This document shows, piece by piece, positions 45,309-54,507 of a stretch of DNA of 64,000 nucleotides. Under the pieces are notes generated by a model, which did not search any database, had not been told where the DNA came from, and saw only the letters and a list, made by a program, of their open reading frames with translations. Every line of letters starts with the position of its first letter. Positions within the stretch are counted from its first letter, which is position 1. The position numbers were made by a program, and so were the translations under genes. The DNA comes from CAZOZZ01 sp965262425 (lineage in GTDB: Bacteria > Acidobacteriota > Terriglobia > 20CM-2-55-15), in assembly GCA_965262425.1 (NCBI GenBank), contig OZ253536.1:2666001-2730000 (forward strand), written 5' to 3'.

Positions 45309-46220
45309 ATGCCGACATTCGAGCCGCTCAATTCGCAACCGGTCTTTCTGATCGACGCCATGAACTACATCTTCCGGGCCTACTACGGACTGCCGACAAG
45401 TATTGAATCACCATCGGGAATGAAGACAAACGCGGTGCTGGGCTACCTCCGCACTCTTCTTCGCATCATTCGCGAACAGGAACCTCCGTATATCGCCGCG
45501 GCATTCGAAGGCGCACATTCTTTCCGAAAAAAGCTGTCCGCCGATTACAAGGCGAACAGAACTTCGCCGCCCGACGATCTGAAGGTCCAGTTCGAATACT
45601 GCCGGCGCATCACCGAAGCCGTGGGTATTGCTGCGTTCGAAGTCGAGACCTATGAAGCAGACGACGTGCTCGGTTCAATCGCCGTTCGAATGGCTGACAT
45701 GGGCCACCCCGTCGTCATCGTGACCGGTGACAAGGACATGACCCAGCTCGTCGACGACCGAATCCGCATTTACGACCTTGCCAAGAACATGTGGCTCGAT
45801 GCGGCCGCCGTCAAGAAAAGGCTTGGAGTCGAGCCCAAGCAGGTTCCGGACTTACTGGCTCTGCTGGGCGACTCTTCAGACAACATCCCGGGAGTGCCAG
45901 GTGTTGGCGAAAAAACAGCAGGCAAACTCCTGGCGGCCTGCCGAACCCTGGAAGACATCAGCGAGGCCGAACTCGAGGGCGTGACTTTTCGAGGGCGTGA
46001 CCGGATCGTGAAGAAGATCCGCGAAAACATGGACACCGCCCGAACGAGCAGGGAACTGGCCCGAATCCGCTGCGACATCGACATGGAAGTGACGCCCAAC
46101 CTCCTCCGCTATCGAAAAGGAAATCCCGACCAGGTCACCAGCCTCTGCCGCGAACTCGGATTCGGATATGTCATCGACGAAATCCCCACCCGCCACGAAC
46201 AACCCGGACTGTTCGACTGA
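45309..46220 (+). CDS. stand-alone 5'-3' exonuclease (PolI N-terminal-like)
   Basis: 303 residues corresponding to the FEN-like nuclease domain of DNA polymerase I, without a polymerase domain. Acidic metal ligands occur in FLIDAMNYIFRAYYGLP, EVETYEADDVLGSIAVRMAD and VVIVTGDKDMTQLVDD, followed by the helix-hairpin-helix DSSDNIPGVPGVGEKTAGKL. It removes 5' flaps and RNA primers. The stand-alone form can supplement a PolI. Followed by a family-A palindrome. Confidence 0.93.
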   Translation: MPTFEPLNSQPVFLIDAMNYIFRAYYGLPTSIESPSGMKTNAVLGYLRTLLRIIREQEPPYIAAAFEGAHSFRKKLSADYKANRTSPPDDLKVQFEYCRRITEAVGIAAFEVETYEADDVLGSIAVRMADMGHPVVIVTGDKDMTQLVDDRIRIYDLAKNMWLDAAAVKKRLGVEPKQVPDLLALLGDSSDNIPGVPGVGEKTAGKLLAACRTLEDISEAELEGVTFRGRDRIVKKIRENMDTARTSRELARIRCDIDMEVTPNLLRYRKGNPDQVTSLCRELGFGYVIDEIPTRHEQPGLFD

Positions 46221-46229
46221 ATGGCACAT

Positions 46230-46392
46230 TTTTTTCGACGCAAAGACGCAGAGACGCAAAGGTGATCTGTTTGCTAGCGGTCGATCTCAGATCCTTAATT
46301 TACTGAGTACCGAAAGCGTTAAACATGGAAAGCAAACTGGATGTTGAAACGAATCGGACCCTAAGAACTCTGCGTCTTTGCGCCGAAGGGGC
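46230..46392. repeat. intergenic palindromic repeat, family A
   Basis: The left arm begins TTCGACGCAAAGACGCAGAG at 46233 and the right arm ACTCTGCGTCTTTGCGCCGA at 46368 complements it; about 110 bp lie between. It separates two converging genes and could terminate both. Confidence 0.75.
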
Positions 46393-46425
46393 CCCAACAA
46401 AACGGGAGTGGCTTGTCGGGTGGGT

Positions 46426-47157
46426 CTACACTCTCAGCGGGGAAATGGACTGTGCGGAGAGGCTGTCGATCAACGACTGGTGGGCGGTGTCCAGGTAGGA
46501 TTGATCCTTTGACTCCAACGTCAGCTTGACCATGTAATCGGGGTTGTCAAAGGTGGGATAGGAACCGAGCAGGAGCTCGGGGAACCGATCCACAAACTGG
46601 TACAGGATGTCGGCAATCAGACCCTCGTCCTCTTTGAGATAAATTTCCATGACGAAGTACGGATCCTGGCGAAACATCTCTTTGATGCGCTCAAATTTTG
46701 CGGCCAGTATCTCGGGCACACCTGGAAAGATGTAAACGTTCTCGACCGCGACTACTGGAAACCACATCTTGCCGCGTCGCAGAAGGAACGCCCCTTCCGG
46801 GACATCCGCCATCCGCAACGTGGCTTCTGTAACGCTCTCCTGATAGTATCCTCTGAGCATTGCCTCCAATTCGTGGTGCCGGTAAACACCGCGCTTGAAG
46901 GCGGAAGCGATGCCCTTGATGGTGACATCATCGTGGGTGGGACCGACTCCACCTGAAGTGAATACATAATCGTAGCAACCTGAAAACGATCGAACTTCTT
47001 CGCGGATGGAATCCAGATCGTCGGGAATGATCGAAACTTTGCGCACGTCGATCCCGAGATCCCGGAGTTCCCTCAGGAAATAGTCCGTGTTCTCATCCCG
47101 GGTTCTGCCGGACAAAATTTCGTTTCCGATGACGACGATTCCTGCGGTTTTGGACAT
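46426..47157 (-). CDS. CinA-like molybdopterin-binding-domain protein
   Basis: About 243 residues from the ATG at 47157. The MoCF/CinA domain is clear: AGIVVIGNEILSGRTRDENT at the start and DYVFTSGGVGPTHDDVTIKG. The C-terminal half is not the nicotinamide deamidase domain of full CinA. Single-domain members are annotated as molybdopterin-binding or competence-damage-like proteins; some act as ADP-ribose or NAD-metabolite pyrophosphatases. Its start is only 3 bp from that of the divergent M24 peptidase. Confidence 0.85.
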   Translation of the reverse strand: MSKTAGIVVIGNEILSGRTRDENTDYFLRELRDLGIDVRKVSIIPDDLDSIREEVRSFSGCYDYVFTSGGVGPTHDDVTIKGIASAFKRGVYRHHELEAMLRGYYQESVTEATLRMADVPEGAFLLRRGKMWFPVVAVENVYIFPGVPEILAAKFERIKEMFRQDPYFVMEIYLKEDEGLIADILYQFVDRFPELLLGSYPTFDNPDYMVKLTLESKDQSYLDTAHQSLIDSLSAQSISPLRV

Positions 47158-47160
47158 GCT

Positions 47161-48315
47161 ATGGCTCAATATAACACGTCGCGAAATTCGCCGGATGCAA
47201 GGCTGATAGTCGCCGCCAGCGAGACGGATTCGAACATGTTATGGGCCACTCGGATGTTTGCTCCGGACCCGTTTATCTTTTTCGTGCGAGGAGGAAAACG
47301 TTACGTCGTAATGACGGATCTGGAGTTCGACAGGGCCAGGGAGCAGGCCACGGTACAGGTCGTGCTGAAGCACAGTGAGTATGTCCGGAGAGCACAGAGG
47401 CGGGGTGTCGGGTTTCCCTCCACGGCCGACGTCCTGGCCGAAGTCTTTGCCGAATTTGAGATTCGAAGTGTCCTGGTTCCATCGAGCTTTCCAACCGGCC
47501 TCGCAGATTCTCTCAGGAACATGCACTTTAACGTTCACGTCAAGCCGGATCCGTTCTGGCCCAAACGAGAAATCAAATCCCCGGAAGAGATTCGGAACAT
47601 CAGGGGATCTCTCCGGATCGCGGAAATGGGAATGGAGGCCGGTATCGACGCGCTGCGCCGCTCTCGTATCGATAAGAGCGGTTTCTTATTTCTGAACGGG
47701 ACCCGATTGACCTCCGAGCGTCTCAGGAGCATCATCAACACGACGATCATGGAGAAAGGGTGCGTTCCAAGCCATACAATCGTGGCTTCAGGCGACCAGG
47801 CGGTGGATCCCCACAACCAGGGCAGCGGCCCGATTCGCGCCAACACCTCGGTCATCATCGACATTTTTCCACGCTCGGAAAAGACGGGCTACTTCGGCGA
47901 CATAACCCGTACGGTCGTCCGCGGTAGAGCGTCGGAACGGCTCAGGCACGCGTTTGCCTCAGTGAGGGAGGCGCAGAAGATCGGCTTCCGCAGAATCCGA
48001 TCCCGCGCCAGCGCTTACGCCATCCACAATGAGATCCTTGCACATTTCAGCAAGGACGGGTTCCAGACGGGATTCTCCGACGGACGCATGCAAGGTTTTT
48101 TTCACGGCACCGGGCACGGATTGGGGCTGGATGTTCACGAGGCGCCCACGTTCGGGTTGCGAGCACGTAACAGGTTGAAGAAGAACCATGTCGTAACCGT
48201 CGAACCGGGCCTGTATTATGCCGGCATGGGCGGTGTCCGGCTGGAAGATGTCGTAGTCGTCTCCGAAGATGGCTGTCGAAATCTTGTTCGCTACCCGAAG
48301 GTTCTTGAAGTGTGA
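47161..48315 (+). CDS. M24-family metallopeptidase (Xaa-Pro aminopeptidase-like)
   Basis: 384 residues: an N-terminal creatinase-like domain and a pita-bread catalytic domain with metal ligands in SVIIDIFPRSEKTGYFGDIT (two Asp), FFHGTGHGLGLDVHE (His), VTVEPGLYYAG (Glu) and VRLEDVVVVSEDG (Glu). It probably removes N-terminal residues preceding proline in the cytosol. The first ATG (47161) has no ribosome site and lies 3 bp from the divergent gene's start, so either the mRNA is leaderless or the start is later (ATG near 47239). Confidence 0.88.
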   Translation: MAQYNTSRNSPDARLIVAASETDSNMLWATRMFAPDPFIFFVRGGKRYVVMTDLEFDRAREQATVQVVLKHSEYVRRAQRRGVGFPSTADVLAEVFAEFEIRSVLVPSSFPTGLADSLRNMHFNVHVKPDPFWPKREIKSPEEIRNIRGSLRIAEMGMEAGIDALRRSRIDKSGFLFLNGTRLTSERLRSIINTTIMEKGCVPSHTIVASGDQAVDPHNQGSGPIRANTSVIIDIFPRSEKTGYFGDITRTVVRGRASERLRHAFASVREAQKIGFRRIRSRASAYAIHNEILAHFSKDGFQTGFSDGRMQGFFHGTGHGLGLDVHEAPTFGLRARNRLKKNHVVTVEPGLYYAGMGGVRLEDVVVVSEDGCRNLVRYPKVLEV

Positions 48316-48421
48316 TGGCCCAGCAAGCGGTTCAAGGGCAGCGGCCCAGAATCCTGCGCGGTTTGGACTTGGAGTACTGGCTGCTATATACTGCCGCTTC
48401 CTGGCGGAGGGGAGACGCTGA

Positions 48422-49243
48422 ATGCGCGTTCGGTTCTGGGGTGTGAGAGGCTCAACGCCGACACCACTGAAGGAAAATCTCGGTTACGGCGGCAACACCT
48501 CGTGCGTGGAAGTGCGCACCGACAGTAACGAGATCCTGGTGTTCGACGGAGGAACCGGCATACGTCTACTCGGCAAAGCACTGGAACAGGAGTTCGACGG
48601 GGCCAGGATACGAGCCCACATCTTCTTCAGTCACTTTCACATCGACCATATTCAGGGTGTTCCGTTCTTTACCCCACTCTACTCGCCCGACAACCACTTC
48701 ACTTTCTACTTTGCCGGTCGGCGCGACGCGAACCTGGTCATGGACGCTCTGGCCGGGATGATGGCAAACCCGTATTTTCCGGTCGACATGTCGAAGCTGC
48801 CGTGCATTCGGGATTACATCGATCTTGTAGAAGGTACGTTCCGGGTCGCCGACACAAAGATCGAAGTCCTGAAGCTGAACCACCCACAAGGATGTGTCGG
48901 GTACCGCATCATGCAGAATGACAAAGTGATCTCATACTGTACCGACGTGGAACACGGTCCCGATTGGAGTGACCGCAACCTCAAGAAACTGGCGGCGGAT
49001 GCGGACTGCCTGATCATCGATTCGCAATACACTCCCGAAGAATACCCCGGCCATGAAGGCTGGGGACACAGCACCTGGAAACAGGCTGTCGAAAGCGCCA
49101 TTGAATCCAACGCCAAGAAAATCGTCCTCTTTCACCACGACCCTTACCACGACGACGATGCGGTCGAGAGTATCCTTGAACAGGCGCGCCAGTTACACCC
49201 CGATGTTGTGGCAGCCCGTGAAGGCATGGAAATCACGATCTGA
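48422..49243 (+). CDS. MBL-fold phosphodiesterase-like hydrolase
   Basis: 273 residues beginning MRVRFWGVRGSTPTP, with metal motif SHFHIDHIQGVPFFTPLY (His71, His73, Asp75, His76), then CVGYRIMQNDKVISYCTDVE and IVLFHHDPYHDDDAVESIL with later ligands. This is the RNase Z/PhnP-like branch of metallo-beta-lactamase proteins that cleave phosphodiesters or cyclic nucleotides; bacterial members are often poorly characterised. The ATG at 48422 follows GGAGGGGAGACGCTGA. Confidence 0.88.
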   Translation: MRVRFWGVRGSTPTPLKENLGYGGNTSCVEVRTDSNEILVFDGGTGIRLLGKALEQEFDGARIRAHIFFSHFHIDHIQGVPFFTPLYSPDNHFTFYFAGRRDANLVMDALAGMMANPYFPVDMSKLPCIRDYIDLVEGTFRVADTKIEVLKLNHPQGCVGYRIMQNDKVISYCTDVEHGPDWSDRNLKKLAADADCLIIDSQYTPEEYPGHEGWGHSTWKQAVESAIESNAKKIVLFHHDPYHDDDAVESILEQARQLHPDVVAAREGMEITI

Positions 49244-49338
49244 CGCGTCCGTGCCTAGCACTTCCAGCAACAAAACATATATTCTCTGAACTGCGGCTTG
49301 TTGGGTGTTCATTTCCCTTTCGAACGTGATTCATCGCT

Positions 49339-50268
49339 GTGAAATTCAAAGACTACTACGAAACGCTGGGCGTCAAACGAAACGCCAGAGATGAAGAGAT
49401 CAAGAAGACCTACCGCAAGCTGGCCCGCAAGTACCACCCGGACGTCAACCCGGACAACAAGGGTGCCGAAGAGAAGTTCAAGGACATTCAGGAAGCCTAC
49501 GAAGTCCTGAGCGACTCCGAAAAGAGGCAACGATACGATCAACTGGGCTCGAACTGGAGAGGTGGATCGGACTTTACGCCACCTCAAGGCTGGGGCGGTG
49601 CGGGCAGGGATTTCGATGTCGGGGATGTCTTCGGTGACCGGGCCGGATTCGGACAGCGACGGGGCGGTTTCAGCGACTTCTTCGAAGCCATATTCGGACA
49701 AATGGGAGCGGGCCGAACGTCTGCCCCTGGCGGAAGGCCGAGGGGAAGGCCTGGGCGACGGGGCGAAGCAGAAACCGAACTTCGGTTACCGCTTGAGGAA
49801 ATGCATCGCGGAACCACCCGCAAGCTCAACGTGCGCATCGAAAACAATCAGAGAACGATCGAGGTCCGTATACCACCGGGAGCGCGCGACGGCAGCAGGA
49901 TCCGAATTCCCGGCGGTGGGCCGAAAGGCGGCGATCTCTACATTCGACTTCAGATGGAGGCCCACTCCACTTTCTCGGTCGACGGAGATCACACAGAAAC
50001 GGAACTCCTCATCACCCCCTGGGAAGCCGCGCTCGGAACCACCGTCGAGGTCCCAACCCTGGACGGCACATCAGAGATCAAACTTCCACCTGGTGTAAGC
50101 TCCGGCCAACGTGTCCGCCTCCGCAACCAGGGCCTCAACTTACGAGACGGAGGCCGGGGAAACCACTACCTCAAACTGAAAATCGTTGTTCCGACGGACC
50201 TTTCCGATGAGGAGCGGCGGCACTTTGAAGAACTTGCCAGGTCCTCGAAATTCAACCCCCGTACCTGA
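49339..50268 (+). CDS. cbpA: DnaJ-type co-chaperone without zinc finger (CbpA-like)
   Basis: 309 residues: J domain at 1-70 with His33-Pro34-Asp35, a Gly/Phe-rich linker (WGGAGRDFDVGDVFGDRAGF; FFEAIFGQMGAG), and two beta-barrel substrate-binding domains (ETELRLPLEEMHRGTTRKLN; TELLITPWEAALGTTVEVPT; LPPGVSSGQRVRLRNQGLNL). The zinc-binding CxxCxGxG repeats of DnaJ are missing, so it is a type B/CbpA protein helping DnaK. The start is a GTG. Confidence 0.93.
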   Translation: MKFKDYYETLGVKRNARDEEIKKTYRKLARKYHPDVNPDNKGAEEKFKDIQEAYEVLSDSEKRQRYDQLGSNWRGGSDFTPPQGWGGAGRDFDVGDVFGDRAGFGQRRGGFSDFFEAIFGQMGAGRTSAPGGRPRGRPGRRGEAETELRLPLEEMHRGTTRKLNVRIENNQRTIEVRIPPGARDGSRIRIPGGGPKGGDLYIRLQMEAHSTFSVDGDHTETELLITPWEAALGTTVEVPTLDGTSEIKLPPGVSSGQRVRLRNQGLNLRDGGRGNHYLKLKIVVPTDLSDEERRHFEELARSSKFNPRT

Positions 50269-50275
50269 GCGCAGA

Positions 50276-50492
50276 GGGATTTTTCAACGCAAAATCGCAA
50301 AGACGCAATAGGTTTGTGTCTGCAGGACTCGAGACCTCACTCGGTCCTCTCATTTGAGGCTTAACGAAACATCCAGAGACACAACACGAAGAAACGACGG
50401 ACCGCTGTAGAACGCGGAAGGGCCAGTCAGGTGAAATCGAGGGAAAGCAGACAAGAACCTTTTGCGTCTTTGCGATTTTGCGTTGAAACTCC
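50276..50492. repeat. intergenic palindromic repeat, family A (variant)
   Basis: Left arm TTCAACGCAAAATCGCAAAG at 50284 with AGACGCAA next, and the exact complement TTGCGTCTTTGCGATTTTGC at about 50462 with GTTGAA next: more than 20 bp of perfect inverted repeat about 150 bp apart. It lies between converging cbpA-like and ygfZ genes. Confidence 0.78.
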
Positions 50493-50509
50493 GAGCCTTC
50501 CCGTCCCAC

Positions 50510-51466
50510 TCACCAGTCGTGCTTTACGAAGGGGAGGGCGACGACTGTGGCGGGGTGGGGGCTGCCGTCGATGACAACTTCGACCTCGGTACCGGCCTTG
50601 TCCGACCCGAAGCGCACGAACGCGAGGGCGATCGGGGAATTCAGCGCTGGGGAATGGACGGCGCTGGTGACGTACCCTACTTCCTTTTCGCCTTTGGTGA
50701 GGGGAGACTTCAATCCGGGCAGCTCGGTCCCGGAAATCTTCAGTCCGACGAAGCGTCGGTTCACATGGCCGATGTACTTGATTTTGGCCACGACCTCCTG
50801 ACCGACGTAACAGCCCTTATCGTAGTCGATCCCCTTGTCTCCCAACTCCGAAAGGGTCGTGGTGAGGTCCACATCCAGGCCATAGAGGGGTAGTCCGGCC
50901 TCCACCCGCAAGACATTCAGGAGCGCTGGGTCTGCGGGTTCGGCCCCCGAATCAATCAGTCGGTCGCGCACGGACGCAGTCTGGGCCCGCGGAACGAGGA
51001 ACTCGTAGCCCAACTCCGCCACAACAACCCTCGGCGTCCCGGCAACGCGGTGACTGTAAGCAGACCCGAGGTCTAAGGGCATGCAGGAAAAACGTTCCAG
51101 AACTGTTTCGGCAACACCTCCGACAAGCAGGAAACTCGAGGTATCCGGGGAATGATCCCGGATCTCAACTTCTTCCATGATCAGTAGCTTGTCCAGTTCC
51201 GACACCGTCTGGTCCACGTTTCCCCTCTCGAGGACGAGATAAAGAGCGTCCTCATCGGCAAGAACGACCATTTGGGAAACCAGCCGGCCCTGCGAACTCA
51301 GATATGCCGCGTAACACCCCTCTCCGGCTTTCAGGCGCGCCACGTCGTTCGACAGCATCCGTTGCAGCCAGGAAACTCGCTCAGGGCCAGTCAATTCGAC
51401 AACGCCCTTATCGAGTTCAAACAGAAAGGCGGACTCCGCCAGTTTCTCGTACAGGTTCTCGTTCAC
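50510..51466 (-). CDS. ygfZ: YgfZ/GcvT-family folate-binding protein
   Basis: 318 residues, sharing the GcvT barrel and the diagnostic motif KGCYVGQEVVAKIKYIGHVN, including the conserved cysteine of YgfZ. Opening LTGPERVSWLQRMLSNDVAR is also typical. The protein assists maintenance of certain iron-sulfur enzymes in a folate-dependent way. It stands alone between a family-A repeat and a 150-bp spacer. Confidence 0.93.
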   Translation of the reverse strand: MNENLYEKLAESAFLFELDKGVVELTGPERVSWLQRMLSNDVARLKAGEGCYAAYLSSQGRLVSQMVVLADEDALYLVLERGNVDQTVSELDKLLIMEEVEIRDHSPDTSSFLLVGGVAETVLERFSCMPLDLGSAYSHRVAGTPRVVVAELGYEFLVPRAQTASVRDRLIDSGAEPADPALLNVLRVEAGLPLYGLDVDLTTTLSELGDKGIDYDKGCYVGQEVVAKIKYIGHVNRRFVGLKISGTELPGLKSPLTKGEKEVGYVTSAVHSPALNSPIALAFVRFGSDKAGTEVEVVIDGSPHPATVVALPFVKHDW

Positions 51467-51620
51467 TTACGTTCCTTTTCGGTCTCCCGATCGCACCGAT
51501 TGAGATGCTGCGGGGGTCATCTAATGATGGCACAAGGAGTGGGATCGTGAAACAAGGATGGGGAAAGAGGGCGACTCGGGCAGTCGGGCGGCACCGGACG
51601 ATGCCGCCCATCCAATGATT

Positions 51621-52331
51621 CTACGGGTTCGTGCGGGTCGACTCCGGGCGAGCCGCAACCTTGGTCAACGTGTCAATGAACCGCTGAGCCGTTTCAGGGA
51701 TAGACATCTGGCCCTCGAGGAGCAGCTCTTTGGCGTCCACCCTCTCTCCGTAAAGAGCTGTGTTGGCATCGTTATCGGGCGTGAGAACCGCGCCTTCGAA
51801 CGAAACACCCGCAAACAACCCCCGGCTTCTGGCATACGTCAGGATCTCCGCCCTCATTGTCGCGCTCGTGTCAGCCGAGATGGTCCGGCCTTTCGGGCCG
51901 ACTGCTGCCGACGCGTCAGCACCAAGGGTGAGCTTGTCGGCCAGCAAATGTTTCATGCTATCCGGACTCAGGAAGAGCATCAGCACATCAGTGGATTGGC
52001 CTCCAAGTTGAAATCCGAAGCTTCCACCACTGAGGGAGAGCATCGAGGGGGCACCCCACGCGCCAGTTCCGCCATCCTTACGGCAGGCCACCACGCCACG
52101 GCCGTATCGTCCGCCGAACCCCAAAGCGGCACGCTTCACGGCCGGAATCACCGCGACACATTCCGCTCTTCCAAGCAACTCCTGTGGGATACCCCCGTCG
52201 GGGGCATTGACCGTCTGCTCGAGAATCTTGGTGGACTCCCAGAACCGGTCTGCAACCTTTTCTTCCAGTTGGGCCGCGGCCGGTATGGCTACAAGTAACG
52301 CCAGGACGATTGCCGTCGATAGATGTCGCAT
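51621..52331 (-). CDS. secreted SYLF/YSC84-domain lipid-binding protein
   Basis: 236 residues from the ATG at 52331 with a cleavable signal (STAIVLALLVAIPAAAQ). The mature part is a SYLF domain: RAECVAVIPAVKRAALGFGG, GRGVVACRKDGGTGAWGAP, QLGGQSTDVLMLFLSPDSMK and LFAGVSFEGAVLTPDNDANT. Bacterial members (YSC84-related) are periplasmic or outer-membrane-associated and bind lipid. A longer frame to 52358 adds 9 residues ahead of the signal and is less likely. Confidence 0.88.
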   Translation of the reverse strand: MRHLSTAIVLALLVAIPAAAQLEEKVADRFWESTKILEQTVNAPDGGIPQELLGRAECVAVIPAVKRAALGFGGRYGRGVVACRKDGGTGAWGAPSMLSLSGGSFGFQLGGQSTDVLMLFLSPDSMKHLLADKLTLGADASAAVGPKGRTISADTSATMRAEILTYARSRGLFAGVSFEGAVLTPDNDANTALYGERVDAKELLLEGQMSIPETAQRFIDTLTKVAARPESTRTNP

Positions 52332-52471
52332 GGGACCTCCAGGGTAGAGTACAGGCACATTAACCCGCTTATAAGTATCCTACTCTTCTGGACACATCAG
52401 GTCCAAGCATGGTTGACGATGGCGGCATTAACTGCGCTGGCGGGGATGGGTGTGAGCGAAGACAGGTGCGG

Positions 52472-52585
52472 GGATTCACCGCGAAGACGCGGAGTACGCG
52501 AAGGGGATTCTTTCACCGCAGAGGCACGGAGGCGCGGAGGGGAAGCAATGAGACAAGCCCTCTGGGTCGCCGCGGTGAAGATCTG
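52472..52585. repeat. intergenic repeat, family A (CACCGCGAAGACGCGGAG variant)
   Basis: CACCGCGAAGACGCGGAGTA at 52478 and TTTCACCGCAGAGGCACGGA at 52511 are direct relatives of the family-A unit; GTCGCCGCGGTGAAG at 52566 closes the palindrome. It lies upstream of the SYLF gene and downstream of the hydrolase. Confidence 0.6.
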
Positions 52586-52591
52586 AATGAT

Positions 52592-53224
52592 TCAACACGA
52601 CGAAGTGCAAAAATCCAGTACTGCCTGAGCGACCTCGTCACTTTGCTTAGTGAACAGATGATCGGCTTCAGGAAAAACCACAACCTGTTTGGGATCTGCA
52701 AGGCTCTCCGCCCAGTCGGCGAGGCCATCGGGATCGACGATCTCGTCGCGGCCGGCACAGACGATGAGCTTGGGCTTTGTGCACTGGGCCAGACCGTCGA
52801 ACGACAGATGCCGGATGGGTGGGGCGACAGCGACGATGGCTCCAACGGCAGGGTGGTCTGCCCCTACATCGAGCGCCACCCACGCACCGAACGAAAACCC
52901 GAAAGCAGTCAGGTTCGCGTTCGGATTCAGATCGAGGACGTAATCGAGCACGGACCTCAAATCATCGCGCTCACCTCGACCTTCATCCCAGGTGCCTTCA
53001 CTCTGTCCAACCCCTCTAAAATTGAACCGTAGCGCACTGAAACCGGACTCGCTGAGCTTTCGCGCTGTACGGGCGACCACCTTGGTTTCCATCGTTCCGC
53101 CATGAAGTGGGTGTGGATGACACAAAACGACAACCCGATCGGAACATTCTTCACCGGCGGGCATCCACAGGCCCTCCAGCCTGCCCGCAAGACCATCCAT
53201 GAGCAGTTTCTGACTTCCCGCCAT
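52592..53224 (-). CDS. alpha/beta hydrolase
   Basis: 210 residues. HPHPLHGGTMETKVV gives the oxyanion-hole HxxHGG loop, ALRFNFRGVGQSEG the conserved turn, LTAFGFSFGAWVALDVG the nucleophile Ser within GFSFGA, and the catalytic Asp/His lie in AGRDEIVDP and EADHLF. It belongs to the small serine hydrolase group related to dienelactone hydrolase/YfhR; natural ester substrate unknown. Its ATG overlaps the stop of the upstream M24 gene by one base (TGATG). Confidence 0.88.
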   Translation of the reverse strand: MAGSQKLLMDGLAGRLEGLWMPAGEECSDRVVVLCHPHPLHGGTMETKVVARTARKLSESGFSALRFNFRGVGQSEGTWDEGRGERDDLRSVLDYVLDLNPNANLTAFGFSFGAWVALDVGADHPAVGAIVAVAPPIRHLSFDGLAQCTKPKLIVCAGRDEIVDPDGLADWAESLADPKQVVVFPEADHLFTKQSDEVAQAVLDFCTSSC

Positions 53225-54411
53225 CAGAGGATCGGGACGACCCGCTCCTGTATGGGGACACCGGTCACCAGAGGGGCATCTTTCCCCAGATAGACGTCCA
53301 CCTCGCTCCTCACGCCGAAGTCCCCCTTGAGATACACACCGGGCTCAATGGAAAAGCAGGTCCCGGTCATCAGCCTGCGGTCGTCTTTCGTCTCCAGGTT
53401 GTCGATGTTGGCGCCGTTACCGTGGTCTTCTTCGTGGATGGAGTGTCCCGTCCGATGAATGAAATAGTCACCGTATCCTGCTTCGGCGATCGACCCGCGT
53501 GCGGCGTCGTCGACCTCCCATCCATGAAGAGCATCTTCGTCTCCAAAACGATCCTGGACGAGCAGAATCGATGCGTCACGACCGTCGCGGACAACTTCAA
53601 AAATCTTCGAGTACTTCTCGGGCACCTCCGAACCGACATATCCCGTCCACGTGATGTCGGCGTAGACCGATTGGGGGACGGTTCGCTTGGACCAGATGTC
53701 GAGGAGAAGGAAGTCCCCTTCCGCGATCGGGGATTTCAGATCCGGACCGGGCTGATAATGAGGGTCGGCACTGTTGGCATTCACCGCGACGATGGGACGG
53801 TCCGACGATGTCAGGCCGCGTGATTTGAACTCGGACCATATAAACTCCTGAATCTCGAACTCGTCGGTCCCTACGCCGTCCCGGATGCGGCGGCCGACCT
53901 CGCCGAACGCCACATCGACGATCTCCCGGAGATGCCTGGCCGCGTAGAGGTGTGTTTCGAGCTGTGCGGCGGTCCACACGGCCTCAAACACCTGCACCAG
54001 GTCCGCCGACGACACGACTTCGATTCCGAAGTGACGGATCAATTCCACGGTTCCGGCGTCCACTCTGGAGATATACGGGATCGCGTTCATCGGCGAATAC
54101 TGCATGGCTACACGACGCGCGCCGACCATCGCCCCTCTTAGATGCTCGTGAAGTTGCTGCCAGGGAAGGTAGATCCGCTTGTCGCCCGGCAGAGAATCAA
54201 GTGTGCCGGGCTCGATCGCATGCACAATCTTCTGGGGGGCGCCGCGAGTGGGCACGAAATAGGCCCAACGCCGCGTCGTGATCTGTGACCGGTCCAGTTT
54301 CAGGATATTCTCGGCGATTGGATCGCTTCCACGAAAACCATAGAAAAGCCATCCGTCGACACCTTCCTCGCCGAGTGCCTGCTGGATAGAGTCGATCAGG
54401 GACTCGTTCAT
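53224..54411 (-). CDS. M24-family Xaa-Pro peptidase (second paralogue)
   Basis: 395 residues from the ATG at 54411, picked because AAGGA lies 6 bases upstream; the longer frame to 54588 overlaps the divergent gene's start. The catalytic domain has metal ligands in FLLLDIWSKRTVPQSVYADI (two Asp), HRTGHSIHEEDHGNGANID (His), FSIEPGVYLKGDF (Glu) and VRSEVDVYLG (Glu). The insertion EEDHGNGANID marks a subgroup distinct from the 47161 protein. Translationally coupled to an alpha/beta hydrolase. Confidence 0.9.
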   Translation of the reverse strand: MNESLIDSIQQALGEEGVDGWLFYGFRGSDPIAENILKLDRSQITTRRWAYFVPTRGAPQKIVHAIEPGTLDSLPGDKRIYLPWQQLHEHLRGAMVGARRVAMQYSPMNAIPYISRVDAGTVELIRHFGIEVVSSADLVQVFEAVWTAAQLETHLYAARHLREIVDVAFGEVGRRIRDGVGTDEFEIQEFIWSEFKSRGLTSSDRPIVAVNANSADPHYQPGPDLKSPIAEGDFLLLDIWSKRTVPQSVYADITWTGYVGSEVPEKYSKIFEVVRDGRDASILLVQDRFGDEDALHGWEVDDAARGSIAEAGYGDYFIHRTGHSIHEEDHGNGANIDNLETKDDRRLMTGTCFSIEPGVYLKGDFGVRSEVDVYLGKDAPLVTGVPIQERVVPIL

Positions 54412-54507
54412 CTCATTCCTTCCCTTCCGCGTGGGCTGTTGAAAACGATCCGGGTTTTGCCAAGCCCCTGTAAACTGACATCCCGGGATACTGTAAGGAG
54501 CATATTG

